DNA of 64,000 bases, from positions 6,448,001-6,512,000 of the forward strand of contig OY970235.1 in NCBI GenBank assembly GCA_963714145.1, read 5' to 3'. The position numbers and the translations under genes are program-made. The notes under the pieces were generated by a model. It did no database searches and was not told where the DNA came from. It saw nothing but the letters and a program-made list of their open reading frames with translations. Within the stretch, counting starts at the first letter, position 1. Every line of letters begins with the position of its first letter. The DNA is from JBBWZH01 sp035544115 (GTDB lineage Bacteria > Actinomycetota > Actinomycetes > Mycobacteriales > CADCTP01). Positions 24,895-34,641 of this stretch are shown in pieces.

Positions 24895-25189
24895 CTCACT
24901 GCTCCCGTCATCCAGCCTCCCTGGCGAATGGTGCATGACACCGTTACTTCGCCGACCGGCCGAATCGCTTTCCCGGCGACGGCCGCCGGGCCGGCTGTCA
25001 CCACCGGTGAGCAGCGATTACGGCGCATTCAACGCGAAGATGCCACTCTGACCAGTCATGTACCGTCCGATAGGGTCTCGACCGGACTGGCCCGTGCCCA
25101 GCCCGACCGGCACGCCGCGACCTGACAGCGCAGCGGGTGCGCCGGTCTCGTCCGTCCCAGCGGAGTTGACGCCGGTGGCCGGGGGGTTC
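24895..25189. promoter_or_regulatory. Divergent intergenic region between sigma factor and SARP regulator
   Basis: About 295 bases hold both promoters. The first half (24930-25060) is noticeably less GC-rich than the coding flanks (CCGTTACTTCG, GAATCGCTTTCC). The rightward frame is open from 25058, so part of this stretch may be coding if the regulator starts earlier. No clear operator was seen. Confidence 0.4.
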
Positions 25190-28054
25190 GTGCGAATCCA
25201 GGTTCTCGGTCCGGTCCGGCTCTGGCGCGGCGCCGACGAGGTCGCGGTGGGGACGCCCCGGGCGCGGGCGGTGTTGGGGCTGCTGGCGCTGGCCTGCGGT
25301 CAGCCGCTGACCAGGTCCGAGCTGATCGAGGCGCTGTGGGGGCAGCGGCCGCCCGCCACCGCGGCGAACGTGATCCAGACGTACGTCGCGCACCTGCGCC
25401 GGTTGCTGGAACCCCGGCGGCGCCCACGCACGCACAGCGACGTCCTGCTGACCGTTGGAGACGGGTACGCGCTCCGGTCGCCCGCCATCGACGTGGATCT
25501 GGTCAACTTCCGCCGCCTGGTCACCGCCGCGACCGGCGCGCAGCAGCAGGACGACCTGCCCGATGCCGCCCGGCTGCTCGGCGAGGCCGTGTCGATGTGG
25601 CACGGCCCGGCGCTGTCCGACGTGTCGTTCCTGGCCGCCCATCCAGCGGTCGCCGCGCTGGCCCGGGAACGCCAGCGGGTGGTCGCCCGCTACGGCGATC
25701 TGATGATCGCCATCGGCGATGCGGAGGAGGTGCTGCCGTTGCTGGCCGCCACCGCCAGCGCCGACCCCTTGGACGAGAAGGCGCAGGCCCGGCTGATCCG
25801 GGCCTACCAGGCCACCGGCCGGCTCGGGGACGCGTTCGCGACCTACACCGAGTCCCGGGCGCGCCTGATCGACGACCTCGGTGTCGACCCGGGGCCCGCG
25901 CTGACCGAGGCCTACGCCGCGCTGCTGCACCACGGCACCGTCGCACCTCCGGGGGCGGACCGGGCGGCCGCCCCGGCCCGACCCGCGCCGGAACCGGCGG
26001 CCGCCCGCCGGCCGGTACCCGCGCAACTGCCCGGCGACGTCGCCGGCTTCACCGGCCGCGGCCTGGAACTGGCCGAACTCAGCCGCATCCTCGACCCGGG
26101 TCGGCCCGGCAGCGGGGGAACCGACGCGGCCGGCCGGGACCAGACCGCGGCGGTGATCTCCGCGGTGTCCGGTACCGCGGGAGTCGGCAAGACCGCGCTG
26201 GCCGTCCGGTGGGCACACCAGGCGCGCGCCAGCTTCCCGGACGGCCAGTTGTACGTCAGCCTGCACGGCGCCGACCTGGAACAGCCGGTGACCACGGCGG
26301 CGGCGCTGACCGGCATCCTGACCGCGCTCGGTGTGCCGCACCAGGACCTTCCGGCCGAGGTGACCGACCTGGCGGCGCGGTACCGCAGCGAGATCGCCGG
26401 CCGGCGGATGCTGGTGGTGCTGGACAACGCCGGCTCGGTCGAGCAGGTCCGGCCGCTACTGCCCGGCACCGCGTCCTGTGTCGTGCTCGTCACCAGCCGG
26501 TACTCGCTGTCCGGCCTGGTCGCCCTGCACGGCGCGCACCGGATCGACCTCGACCTGCTCCCGCTCGCCGACGCGGTCGCGCTGCTGCGCCGGCTCATCG
26601 GCGCCCGGGTGGACGCGGACCCGGCCGCCGCGGCCGCGCTGGCCGAGCAGTGCGCCCGGTTGCCCCTCGCGCTGCGGCTCGCCGCTGAACTGGCAGCGAG
26701 CCGTCCGTCCGGGCCGCTGACCGACCTGGTCGGTGAGCTGGCCGACGAGCAGCACCGGTTGGACCTGCTCGACGCGGGCGGTGATCCGCGCGCCGCGGTG
26801 CGGGTCGTGTTCTCCTCGTCCTACCGGCACCTGACACCCGAGGCCGCCCGGCTGTTCCGGCTGCTCGGCCTGCAGCCCGGCCCGGACATCTCCGCCGCGG
26901 CGGCGGCCAGTCTCGCCGGCCGGGCCTGGCCCGAGACCCGCCGGCTGCTCGCCGAGCTCACCCGCGCCAGCCTGCTCACCGAGTACCGCCCCGGCCGGTA
27001 CCTGCTGCACGACCTGCTCCGCGCCTATGCCACCGAGCTCGCCCACCGGCACGACACCGAACCGGTCCGCCGGGCCGCGATCGGGCGGGTGCTCGACCAC
27101 TACCTGCACACCGCGCATGCCGCGGATCAGATCCTGGATCCGACCCATCCGCCGGTGATCCCCGCCGCGCCGGCAGCCGACGTCAGTCCCGAGCGCCTGC
27201 TCGGGCACCGGGCGGCGATGGACTGGCTGGCGGCCGAACGTCCCGCCCTGCTCGCGGCCCAGCGATCGGCCGCCAGCGCCGGCTTCGACACCCACACCTG
27301 GCAGCTGGCCTGGGCGGTCGAGACGTTCCTGGACCGCCGGGGGCACTGGTCCGACCTGGTCACCACCTGGCAGGCCGCCGAGCAGGCGGCGGAGCGCCTC
27401 GGCGACCCGGCCTGGCGGGCGCACGCCCTGCGCCGCCTCGCCATCGCGCACGCGCTGTTCGACCGCTACCCGGAGGCCGACGCCAACCTGGGGCTGGCCC
27501 GCGAGCTGTACGAGCGGACCGGCGATCAGGTCGGCCGCGCCCACATCCACCGCCACCTCGCCTATCTGGCCGACCGGCGGAACCGCCCGCAGGTGGCCCT
27601 GGACGAGGCCGAGCAGGCGCTGCGGCTCTACCGCGCCAGCAACCACCGCATCGGGCAGTCGCAGATCCTCAACTCGATCGGCTGGTACCACGCGCTGCTC
27701 GGGAACTACCCGCAGGCGCTCGCCAGCTGCCAGCAGGCGCTCACCCTGCACCAGCAACTCGCGGACCGCTGGGGTGAGGCGAACGTCTGGGACAGCCTCG
27801 GCTACGTCCACCACCACCTCGCCCGGCCCGACGAGGCCGCCGACTGCTACCAGCGCGCGCTCGCCCTGTTCCGGGCCCTCGGCGAGCGCTACTACGAGGC
27901 CGACACACTCGTGCATCTCGGCGACGCCCAGAGCGGGGCCGGTGACCCGGCCGGCGCCGCTGCCAGCTGGCGGCACGCCGTCGACATCCTCGTCGAGCTC
28001 GGCCTGCCCACCGCCGACCTCGAGGACCGGATCAGCGGCCTGCCCGAGGTCTAG
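25190..28054 (+). CDS. SARP/AfsR-family regulator with NB-ARC and TPR repeats
   Basis: 954 residues from the GTG at 25190 (VRIQVLGPVRLWRG), which places the SARP winged helix right at the N-terminus as in relatives. The frame is open back to an ATG at 25058, which lacks a ribosome site. Domains: winged helix about 1-95 (VIQTYVAHLRRLLEPRR), activation domain to about 245, NB-ARC from about 325 with SGTAGVGKTALAVRWAHQ and MLVVLDNAGSVEQVRPLLPG, and C-terminal tetratricopeptide repeats (SQILNSIGWYHALLGNYPQAL, ANVWDSLGYVHHHLARPDEA). It is the same architecture as 47495-50314 and 59864-62749. The target genes are unknown. Confidence 0.9.
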   Translation: MRIQVLGPVRLWRGADEVAVGTPRARAVLGLLALACGQPLTRSELIEALWGQRPPATAANVIQTYVAHLRRLLEPRRRPRTHSDVLLTVGDGYALRSPAIDVDLVNFRRLVTAATGAQQQDDLPDAARLLGEAVSMWHGPALSDVSFLAAHPAVAALARERQRVVARYGDLMIAIGDAEEVLPLLAATASADPLDEKAQARLIRAYQATGRLGDAFATYTESRARLIDDLGVDPGPALTEAYAALLHHGTVAPPGADRAAAPARPAPEPAAARRPVPAQLPGDVAGFTGRGLELAELSRILDPGRPGSGGTDAAGRDQTAAVISAVSGTAGVGKTALAVRWAHQARASFPDGQLYVSLHGADLEQPVTTAAALTGILTALGVPHQDLPAEVTDLAARYRSEIAGRRMLVVLDNAGSVEQVRPLLPGTASCVVLVTSRYSLSGLVALHGAHRIDLDLLPLADAVALLRRLIGARVDADPAAAAALAEQCARLPLALRLAAELAASRPSGPLTDLVGELADEQHRLDLLDAGGDPRAAVRVVFSSSYRHLTPEAARLFRLLGLQPGPDISAAAAASLAGRAWPETRRLLAELTRASLLTEYRPGRYLLHDLLRAYATELAHRHDTEPVRRAAIGRVLDHYLHTAHAADQILDPTHPPVIPAAPAADVSPERLLGHRAAMDWLAAERPALLAAQRSAASAGFDTHTWQLAWAVETFLDRRGHWSDLVTTWQAAEQAAERLGDPAWRAHALRRLAIAHALFDRYPEADANLGLARELYERTGDQVGRAHIHRHLAYLADRRNRPQVALDEAEQALRLYRASNHRIGQSQILNSIGWYHALLGNYPQALASCQQALTLHQQLADRWGEANVWDSLGYVHHHLARPDEAADCYQRALALFRALGERYYEADTLVHLGDAQSGAGDPAGAAASWRHAVDILVELGLPTADLEDRISGLPEV

Positions 28055-28082
28055 CACCGGCCCGGGACCCCGCGGCCGGTCG

Positions 28083-28119
28083 CCCACCGGACGACCCGCG
28101 GGGCGGATCGTCCGGTGGG
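28083..28119. terminator. Bidirectional terminator between convergent genes
   Basis: CCCACCGGACGA (28083-28094) and its exact reverse complement (28108-28119) form a 12-bp stem with a 13-base loop. It lies between the convergent SARP gene and the subtilase gene, so it can serve both. Confidence 0.75.
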
Positions 28120-28144
28120 GTTGGCGCACCGGCTGCCGCGCCGG

Positions 28145-31100
28145 TCAGGCGCCTCGGGTACGGATCCGGTAGGCGCGGATGATCGTCTCCTCGACCTGGC
28201 TGCCGGCCGAGTCGGTGGCGTGGGCGCGGAGCGAGACGAAGCCGTCCCGGGCCGGGTGGTCGAGGATGGCGACCCGCCGGTCTCCGGCGCCGGTGAGCGG
28301 CGCCGCCCGCCAGGTTCTGCCGTCGTCGTAGGACACGTCGACGGTCACCGACCGCATCGCGGCGGACCCGGCCCCGCGCTGCCACTGCGCGTACAGCGGT
28401 ACCGCGAACCGCCGCCCGGCCGGTGCGGCGTTGTCGAGGTCGGTGCCGGGGGCGAACCGCACCGCCATCAGCGGCAGGGCCTCGCCGAGCGACGGGTCGG
28501 CCGAGACCGGGCGGGCGGACCGGAAGGTCCACGCGGCGTCCACCCGGGTGGAGAACTCGGATACCCCGCTGCGGCTGACCGTGGTCTCGATCCGGTACGT
28601 CGCCGGCTCCGGCGGCACCTGGAAGCCGGCGCCGAACGGGTCGTTGAACCGGCCGACCTGGACGCCGTCGCGGAGCAGCCGGATCGATCCGGAGTCCATA
28701 GTGGACGATCCGCGGTGGGTGGGTTCGGCGTCGGAGAACATCTGGTCGGTGAAGACGAAGATGGTGTTCTCGCTGCGGCCCATCGACGGCGACCCCGAGG
28801 GGAAGCCGACGAAGAAGTCGAGGTCGGCGAAGGCCGGCCCCGCCACCGCGGCGCCCCAGCTCTCGGTCCGGTGCTCACCCCGGTGGTAGGCCGGAATGCC
28901 GCTGTCCAGCTCCGCTTCGGGCTCGCCGTTCGCGTCGAGCTGCAGCAACTGGGTCCCGATCGGGAAGCCCGCCGTGTAGTACACGGTGAGCCGGGCCGGC
29001 AGCGCCACCGTGACCAGGCCGGCTATCAACCCCGTCTTGCCGGGCGCGGGGGCGGGTATCCGGGTCTGCACGACCGCGAGGTCGGCGGTCTGCACCGGCC
29101 GGACCAGCCGGCTCGGCACCCGGTCCGCCGCCGTCCAGTGCACGTTGTAGTAGTACGGGCTGTTGGTGAAGCCCTCGCCCGGGCCGTGCGGGGGTGGCGT
29201 GCCGTCCGGCCGCGCCAGCAGCGCGCCGATGACGAGCTGGAACTCACCGTGCCGGGTCGCGGTCCGCGACGGCAGGAGCAGCTCGTGCTTGAAGTCGAAG
29301 CCGATGATGTACGACCACGCGCCGCCGAACGCCGCCACGTTGTCCCGGTGGGCGATGATGGCCGCCGCTTCCGCCGCGCCGGGGCGGTCCACCCTGACCC
29401 CGGGGCTCCGCGCGTCGCGCGCGTCGAACCGCAGTGACTGGTTGCTGTCGACGACGATGCCGGGTTCGAACGCGTCGGCGGTCTGGAATCTGGAGACCGG
29501 GTCCGCCGGGTTCAAGGTCTGGACGAAAACGTCCAGGAAGTACCGGCCCTTGGGCACCCGGACCACCGCGGTGCCGGACGGGTCGTAGCTGCCGTACGCC
29601 GTGAACGTCGGAGCGGCGGTGTCGAAGAACGTGAAGCCGTACTCCGGGGTGGCCGCGCCGTTGCGGTCGATGAACGAGAGGGTCAGGTCGTAGCTCTCGA
29701 CCTCCTTGACCAGCCCGACCGGGGTACGCACGACCTGCCCGGCCCCGGTCGCGGTGAGCGGCCCGCCGTAGCGGCCGTCCGGCCCTGGCTTGGCGGTGTC
29801 GGTGGTGAGCGTGACCGGTGTCCTGCCGCCGGCCGGGACGGTGATCCGGGCCGGGTGCACCGCGGCCAGCCCGGCCGCCGCCGGGTTGCCGGCGGGGTCG
29901 CGCAGGTCGACGGCGAGGTCGAGGGTGACCGGCGTGCTGCCGGTGTTGACGTAGTTGACCGTGCTGGTCACCGGGGTGTCGTCGGCGTGCGGCCAGCGGG
30001 CGACGCCGTGGCTGACCGTGGCCTGTTCGGTGTGGACGGTCTGGGCGACCGCGGCGGCCACGTCGACCCGGCCGGCGCCCTGCTCGAACACGGTGCCGCC
30101 GGGCTTCGCGCTGCCGGTCAGCGTCGAGATCAGCTCCGCCGGCGTCCAGTCCGGGTGCTGCGCGGCCAGGATCGCCGCCGCACCGGCCACATGCGGCGTC
30201 GCCATCGAGGTCCCGGACTGGCGGGTGTACCCGCCGTCCACCGGCTCGAGCCCACTGTCGGCCGAGCGAGCGGCCACGATGCCCACGCCCGGCGCGGTGA
30301 TCTCCGGCTTGATCGCCGCGGCTTCGCCGTCCACGCCCCGGCTGGAGAACTCGGCCAGCGCATCGTCGGTGTCCACCGCGCCGACCGCCAGTGCCGCGTC
30401 CGCTGTCGCGGGGCTGCCCACCGCGCCGCCGTCGTTACCGGACGCGACCACGAACAGGGTGCCGGTCTCGGCGGTCAGCCGGTTCACCGCCTCCTCCACC
30501 GGGTCGACGCCGTCGGTCGGGCCGGTGCCGAGGCTCATGTTCACCACGTCGGCGTGTTCCGCGGCCGCCCACTCCATCCCGGCGATCACGTCCGACTCGA
30601 AGCCGAAGCCGGAGTCGCCGAGCACCTTGCCGATCAGCAGCCGGGCATCGGGCGCCACCCCCACCCGTCGGCCGGCCGATGCCGCGCCGTTGCCGGTGAT
30701 GATCGACGCGACGTGGGTGCCGTGGCCGGCGACGTCGCCGGTGCCGCTGGGGCTTGCGGTGAAGTCCTTCTCGCCAGCCACCGCGTCGGCCAGGTCAGGG
30801 TGGGTGGCATCGATCCCGGTGTCGAGCACCGCCACCGTCGCGCCACGCCCGGTGAACCCGGCGCGCCACGCGTCCGGGGCGCCGATCTGCGGGACGCTGA
30901 CGTCCAGCGTCGGGCGCACCTTGGCGTCCAGCCAGACCCGGGCGATCCCGGTTGGCAGGCCGCTGGCCTTGCCCGCCGCCGGCCGGCCGCCGCGCAGGCT
31001 GTCCCAGAGCTTCCCGGCGGAGCGCTTGTCCTGGCGCACCGCGACCGCGCCGACGCTGGCCAACTCCCGGGCCGCGCCGGCGCCGGCGCTGCCCAGCCGG

Positions 31101-31588
31101 GCCCGGGTGCCCGCCCGCCCACCGGCCGCCCCGGCGTAGGAGACGATCAACGGCAGGTCGGACCTGGACCGGTCGTCATAGCCGTCCGCCAGCAGCCGGT
31201 TCACCGCGAACAACCGCTGGTCCACCTGGCCGGACGCCACCAGCCGAGCCGCGTCGGCCGGCACCACCATGGTGTCCGGGCCCAGCCGGTACTGCCGGAA
31301 CGCGATGCCGCGCCGCCCCGGGCCGGGCAGCACGGTCATCGGGCCGCCACCGTGCCGGTCCGGGCGCACCAGCACCCGGTCGCCGGTGATCAGCGTCAGC
31401 CAGCGCGGCCCACCGGTGCGGACAGCCGCGGACAGCCCGGCCGGGGACACCGGGCCGGCACCGCTCGACCCGGCGGGTCCGCCGGGCCTGGCCGGGCCGG
31501 GCAGGCCCGACCCGGCGGTCGGCACCGCGAGCGCGGCTGCCGCGGCCACGGCTGTGGCCACGGCCAGTCTTCGGACCCGAACACGCAC
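28145..31588 (-). CDS. Large secreted subtilisin-family serine protease (S8)
   Basis: 1147 residues with a Sec signal peptide (MRVRVRRLAVATAVAAAAALAVPTAG cut near AGS). An inhibitor-like propeptide region of about 200 residues follows, then the catalytic domain: Asp256 in VAVLDTGIDATHPDL, His289 in GHGTHVASI and Ser near 450 in GTSMATPHVAGAAAIL. After about residue 510 come roughly 600 residues of beta-rich domains (VNYVNTGSTPVTLDL, YGSYDPSGTAVVRVPKGRYFLDV, VSYDDGRTWRAAPL). It resembles the large Streptomyces extracellular subtilases. GTG start with GAGGAG six bases upstream. It is probably a nutritional or developmental extracellular protease; no transmembrane anchor or sorting motif is visible. 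Confidence 0.92.
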   Translation of the reverse strand: MRVRVRRLAVATAVAAAAALAVPTAGSGLPGPARPGGPAGSSGAGPVSPAGLSAAVRTGGPRWLTLITGDRVLVRPDRHGGGPMTVLPGPGRRGIAFRQYRLGPDTMVVPADAARLVASGQVDQRLFAVNRLLADGYDDRSRSDLPLIVSYAGAAGGRAGTRARLGSAGAGAARELASVGAVAVRQDKRSAGKLWDSLRGGRPAAGKASGLPTGIARVWLDAKVRPTLDVSVPQIGAPDAWRAGFTGRGATVAVLDTGIDATHPDLADAVAGEKDFTASPSGTGDVAGHGTHVASIITGNGAASAGRRVGVAPDARLLIGKVLGDSGFGFESDVIAGMEWAAAEHADVVNMSLGTGPTDGVDPVEEAVNRLTAETGTLFVVASGNDGGAVGSPATADAALAVGAVDTDDALAEFSSRGVDGEAAAIKPEITAPGVGIVAARSADSGLEPVDGGYTRQSGTSMATPHVAGAAAILAAQHPDWTPAELISTLTGSAKPGGTVFEQGAGRVDVAAAVAQTVHTEQATVSHGVARWPHADDTPVTSTVNYVNTGSTPVTLDLAVDLRDPAGNPAAAGLAAVHPARITVPAGGRTPVTLTTDTAKPGPDGRYGGPLTATGAGQVVRTPVGLVKEVESYDLTLSFIDRNGAATPEYGFTFFDTAAPTFTAYGSYDPSGTAVVRVPKGRYFLDVFVQTLNPADPVSRFQTADAFEPGIVVDSNQSLRFDARDARSPGVRVDRPGAAEAAAIIAHRDNVAAFGGAWSYIIGFDFKHELLLPSRTATRHGEFQLVIGALLARPDGTPPPHGPGEGFTNSPYYYNVHWTAADRVPSRLVRPVQTADLAVVQTRIPAPAPGKTGLIAGLVTVALPARLTVYYTAGFPIGTQLLQLDANGEPEAELDSGIPAYHRGEHRTESWGAAVAGPAFADLDFFVGFPSGSPSMGRSENTIFVFTDQMFSDAEPTHRGSSTMDSGSIRLLRDGVQVGRFNDPFGAGFQVPPEPATYRIETTVSRSGVSEFSTRVDAAWTFRSARPVSADPSLGEALPLMAVRFAPGTDLDNAAPAGRRFAVPLYAQWQRGAGSAAMRSVTVDVSYDDGRTWRAAPLTGAGDRRVAILDHPARDGFVSLRAHATDSAGSQVEETIIRAYRIRTRGA

Positions 31589-31618
31589 CGGGTTCTCCTC
31601 ACGTTTTGGGGGTGGTGA

Positions 31619-31652
31619 CGCACGGCGCCGCCCGGCTCGGCGGCGCCGTGCG
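31619..31652. terminator. Hairpin upstream of the subtilase gene, downstream of the sigma/anchor pair
   Basis: Bases 31619-31630 and 31641-31652 pair perfectly over 12 bp, with a 10-base loop. It probably terminates the transcript ending at 31810. It lies only 31 bases before the subtilase start, so it could also sit in the subtilase leader RNA. Confidence 0.6.
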
Positions 31653-31809
31653 CCCGAGCCGGGGGATCATTCGGGGATGCGGTCTGGGCCGCCGGGTGCT
31701 GGACCGGCCGGCACAGTTGGTCAGCCGCGCTGGCCAGCACGGTCCACAATGGACCGCACCGGCCCGGCCGGCCGGGCTGAGCCCTGGCCGGCCGGCGGTC
31801 GCTTCCTGG

Positions 31810-32709
31810 TCAGGACAGAGTCAGCCCTGGGTTGAGGCCGATCTCGATCAACTGCTCGACGGTGAACGGCGGGTTCGGCTGGCTCGGCCCGGTGCCGCCG
31901 CACTTGACCCAGACCACCGTGCCGCCCGGGCGGATGATCGTGATGTCGTGCCAGATGGCCACCGGAGAACCCTGCGCGCCGATCCGCTGCGTTTCGGCCA
32001 TCACCTTCTCGCCCCGCGGTCCGGTCCGCTCCACGCAGGCGAGTGCGGGCGCCTCGCCCGTCACCCGCGTCCGCTGGCAGTCCGTGGAGTACTGGTTGTC
32101 CCACTCCAGGTTCACGGTCAGGTCACCGAGCCGGGTGTTGGACGGCCGGGGTGCGAGCACGGCGGCGGCGGCCATGTACGCCGCGTACTTCGGGTCGCAC
32201 GGCCCGCCGCTGAAGACCAGCGGCTGATCCACGCTGCCCCAGCGGCTGTCGGCCAGCCGCGGACTGCCGACGGCGGCGTGCACGGCGCCGGTGAGCGCGG
32301 CGGTGAACTGGGGCCCGCGACCGACCGGGAGCGGCCGCTGCCCCTCCGGAGCGGCCTGTTCCATGTTCGTGCCCGGCGGACACTTCGGCGGCGGCCAGGA
32401 GGTCGGGCTGGTCGACGCCTCCGTCCCGGCCGGTGTCTTGGTGCCGGGGACGGTCACCGGCGTCGTCGGCCCGGGATTGGCGGCCGGCACGGACACCTGC
32501 TGGCCGGCCACGCTGCTACCCGAACCCATCGGGACCAGTACCGCCATACCGGCGACCAGGCCGGCGACGGCCACGGCGGCGGAACCGGCTGCGCCGGTGC
32601 CCAGTCGCCGGCTGCGGCGTCGCTCCCGCAGCATCACCGCGTCGACATCGACGGTGCTCGGCGGTGCGTCGGGCATCTCGCGGTCCAGCGCGTCCTTCAA
32701 CTCGTTCAT
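31810..32709 (-). CDS. Membrane-anchored protein co-transcribed with a SigE-type sigma factor
   Basis: 299 residues from the ATG at 32709, which overlaps the sigma stop as TGATG. The N-terminal cytoplasmic part (MNELKDALDREMPDAPPSTVD, VMLRERRRSRR) is followed by one membrane segment (AAVAVAGLVAGMAVLVPMG), a Pro/Thr-rich linker (PTTPVTVPGTKTPAGTE) and an extracellular domain with paired cysteines. The layout, a short cytosolic stretch then a single helix next to an ECF sigma factor, suggests a sensor or anti-sigma-like partner, but no known anti-sigma motif is seen. Compare the analogous pair at 23313-24894. Confidence 0.8.
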   Translation of the reverse strand: MNELKDALDREMPDAPPSTVDVDAVMLRERRRSRRLGTGAAGSAAVAVAGLVAGMAVLVPMGSGSSVAGQQVSVPAANPGPTTPVTVPGTKTPAGTEASTSPTSWPPPKCPPGTNMEQAAPEGQRPLPVGRGPQFTAALTGAVHAAVGSPRLADSRWGSVDQPLVFSGGPCDPKYAAYMAAAAVLAPRPSNTRLGDLTVNLEWDNQYSTDCQRTRVTGEAPALACVERTGPRGEKVMAETQRIGAQGSPVAIWHDITIIRPGGTVVWVKCGGTGPSQPNPPFTVEQLIEIGLNPGLTLS

Positions 32710-33215
32710 CAGCTTCTCCGTTCGCCGGTCTGGCTGGTCAGCTCGCGCAGGGACGCAAGGCCGCGCGCGGTCAAGCTCTTGACGGTGCCGGCGCTGCAGC
32801 CGAGGACCGTCGCCGTCTGCTCGATCGAGAGGTCGCAGTAGAAGCGGAGGACAACGGCCGCCCGACGGCGCGGCGACAGCTGGCTGAGCAGGTCGAGATG
32901 GCTGAGCCGTTCGTCCACCAGCGCCGGCCCGGCCGACTCCGCCTCGACGTCCGGCAGCGTGTCGGTGGCCCATTCCCGCCGCCACGGCCGGCGCAGCTCA
33001 TCCCGCCAGGCGTTGACCAGGATCTGGTTGGTGTAACCGTCGAGGCCCTCGAACCGGTGCGCCCGACCCCAGTGCCGGTACAGCTTGGTGATCGTCGTCG
33101 ACACCAGGTCGTCGGCGGTGTGCCAGTCGCGGCACAGCAGGTAGGCGGTTCGCCGAAGCACCCCCAACCGGCCGGTGACGTACTCCCGGTACGCCGCTTC
33201 CTCCGAGGACTTCAT
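32709..33215 (-). CDS. SigE-family ECF sigma factor
   Basis: 168 residues, the typical short actinobacterial SigE-family length. Region 2: EYVTGRLGVLRRTAYLLCRD, WHTADDLVSTTITKLYRHW. Region 4: LSHLDLLSQLSPRRRAAVVL, RFYCDLSIEQTATVLGCSAG and TVKSLTARGLASLRE. The stop overlaps the downstream anchored-protein start, so the two are translationally coupled. It is divergent from the ice-binding-domain gene across a 213-base gap. Confidence 0.92.
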   Translation of the reverse strand: MKSSEEAAYREYVTGRLGVLRRTAYLLCRDWHTADDLVSTTITKLYRHWGRAHRFEGLDGYTNQILVNAWRDELRRPWRREWATDTLPDVEAESAGPALVDERLSHLDLLSQLSPRRRAAVVLRFYCDLSIEQTATVLGCSAGTVKSLTARGLASLRELTSQTGERRS

Positions 33216-33428
33216 CCACGCTCCTCACGCTGAGCCCGCTGACAGCACACCCGAACAACGGACCCCACGCCCCGCCGGGTTGCCGCGACCCGACATCCGC
33301 CGGACCGGCCGAGCACCGAATCGAAATTCCGGCGCGCCGTCGACTCAACAGATGTTTACACTCCGTAGTTGATGTGACGTATAGTGTTCGCTCGGTGCCA
33401 TGCCGTAGCGACCACTCCGGAGGAACCC

Positions 33429-34475
33429 ATGGCCACGCCTCGCCGCAGGCGCACCCGCTCCCGGATCGCCGTGCCGTTCTGGCTGGCCTCCGCACTGACC
33501 ATCGGCGGCGCGACAACCGCTCTGGTCGGGGTGATCGGGGTACCTGACGCGGCCGCGGCCATGGCGCCGGTCCCGCTGGGCAGCAGCGCCGACTTCGCGG
33601 TGCTCGCCGGGTCGACGGTCACGAACACCGGCGCTACCACGGTCACCGGCGATCTCGGGCTGAGCCCGGGCACCGCGGTCACCGGGTTCCCGCCCGGACA
33701 GCTGACCGGCGCCGCGCACATCGCCGACGACGCCGCGGTGCAGGCCAAGAGCGACCTGGTCGCCGCGTACAACGACGCCGCCGCACGGCCGACCACGGGC
33801 ACCGTCCCGGTCGAACTGGGCGGTACCACCAAGACCCCCGGCGTGTACGCCTCGCCCGCCGGCACGTTCGGGATCACCGGAACCGTGACCCTCGACGCGC
33901 AGGGCGACCCGAACGCCGTCTTCATCTTCAAGGCCGCGTCCACGCTCATCACCGCGTCCGCGAGCGGCGTGAGCCTCATCAACGGCGCGCGCGCCTGCAA
34001 CGTCTTCTGGCAGGTCGGTAGCTCCGCCACGCTGGGCACCTACTCCATCATCCGGGGGAACGTGCTGGCCATGGCGTCGATCACGGTCACCACCGGGGTG
34101 ACAGTGGATGGCCGGGCGCTGACCCGCGACGCCGCGGTCACCCTGGACACCGACACGATCACCCGGCCGACCTGCGAGCTACCGACCGGCCCCAGCACCA
34201 CCGACCTGACCAGCTCGGCCAACCCCGGCACCGCCGGCCAGCCGGTCACCTTCACCGCCACGGTGGCTGCCGGCGCTGGCCCGGCCATCCCCTCGGGCCT
34301 CGTGGTGTTCGTGGACAGGTGGGACCTCATCGGCGTCGTCAGCCTCGACGTCAACGGGCACGCGACGCTGTCCATCACCCTGACCACCGGCCTGCACCTG
34401 ATCAGAGCCGTCTACCTCGGCGCCAACGGCTTCCTGAGCAGCAGATCAGCGCTGATCTACGAACTCATCCAATAG
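33429..34475 (+). CDS. Secreted ice-binding-domain (DUF3494) protein with C-terminal Ig-like domain
   Basis: 348 residues. The signal peptide (VPFWLASALTIGGATTALVG, cut after a DAAAA stretch near residue 46) leads into an ice-binding-like beta-solenoid: VPLGSSADFAVLAGSTVTNT, TVTGDLGLSPGTAVTGFPPG, GGTTKTPGVYASPAGTFGIT, NAVFIFKAASTLITASAS and NVFWQVGSSATLGTYSIIRG. All are typical of the IBP-1/DUF3494 family. The last 95 residues form a bacterial Ig-like repeat (VTFTATVAAGAGPAIPSGLV). The start at MATPRRRR has GGAGG five bases upstream; a longer open frame is not supported. Many family members in non-polar actinomycetes probably act as adhesins or surface proteins rather than antifreeze. Confidence 0.88.
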   Translation: MATPRRRRTRSRIAVPFWLASALTIGGATTALVGVIGVPDAAAAMAPVPLGSSADFAVLAGSTVTNTGATTVTGDLGLSPGTAVTGFPPGQLTGAAHIADDAAVQAKSDLVAAYNDAAARPTTGTVPVELGGTTKTPGVYASPAGTFGITGTVTLDAQGDPNAVFIFKAASTLITASASGVSLINGARACNVFWQVGSSATLGTYSIIRGNVLAMASITVTTGVTVDGRALTRDAAVTLDTDTITRPTCELPTGPSTTDLTSSANPGTAGQPVTFTATVAAGAGPAIPSGLVVFVDRWDLIGVVSLDVNGHATLSITLTTGLHLIRAVYLGANGFLSSRSALIYELIQ

Positions 34476-34481
34476 GCCGCC

Positions 34482-34505
34482 GCCGCCCAGCGATCGGTGG
34501 GCGGC
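34482..34505 (+). terminator. Hairpin after the ice-binding-domain gene
   Basis: GCCGCCCA (34482-34489) pairs with TGGGCGGC (34498-34505) seven bases after the stop codon. 8-bp stem, 8-base loop. Confidence 0.55.
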
Positions 34506-34641
34506 ACCGAACCCCCGCAGGTCGTCCCGGTGGTGTGGTGCTCGGGGCGCCCGCGACCGGACGGATCACCTGAGCGAGTGGCCGGGAACCAAGGCCGGGC
34601 GTGTCATAGTTGCGCCGTAGGTCACGGACGAGGGGGTTGTG

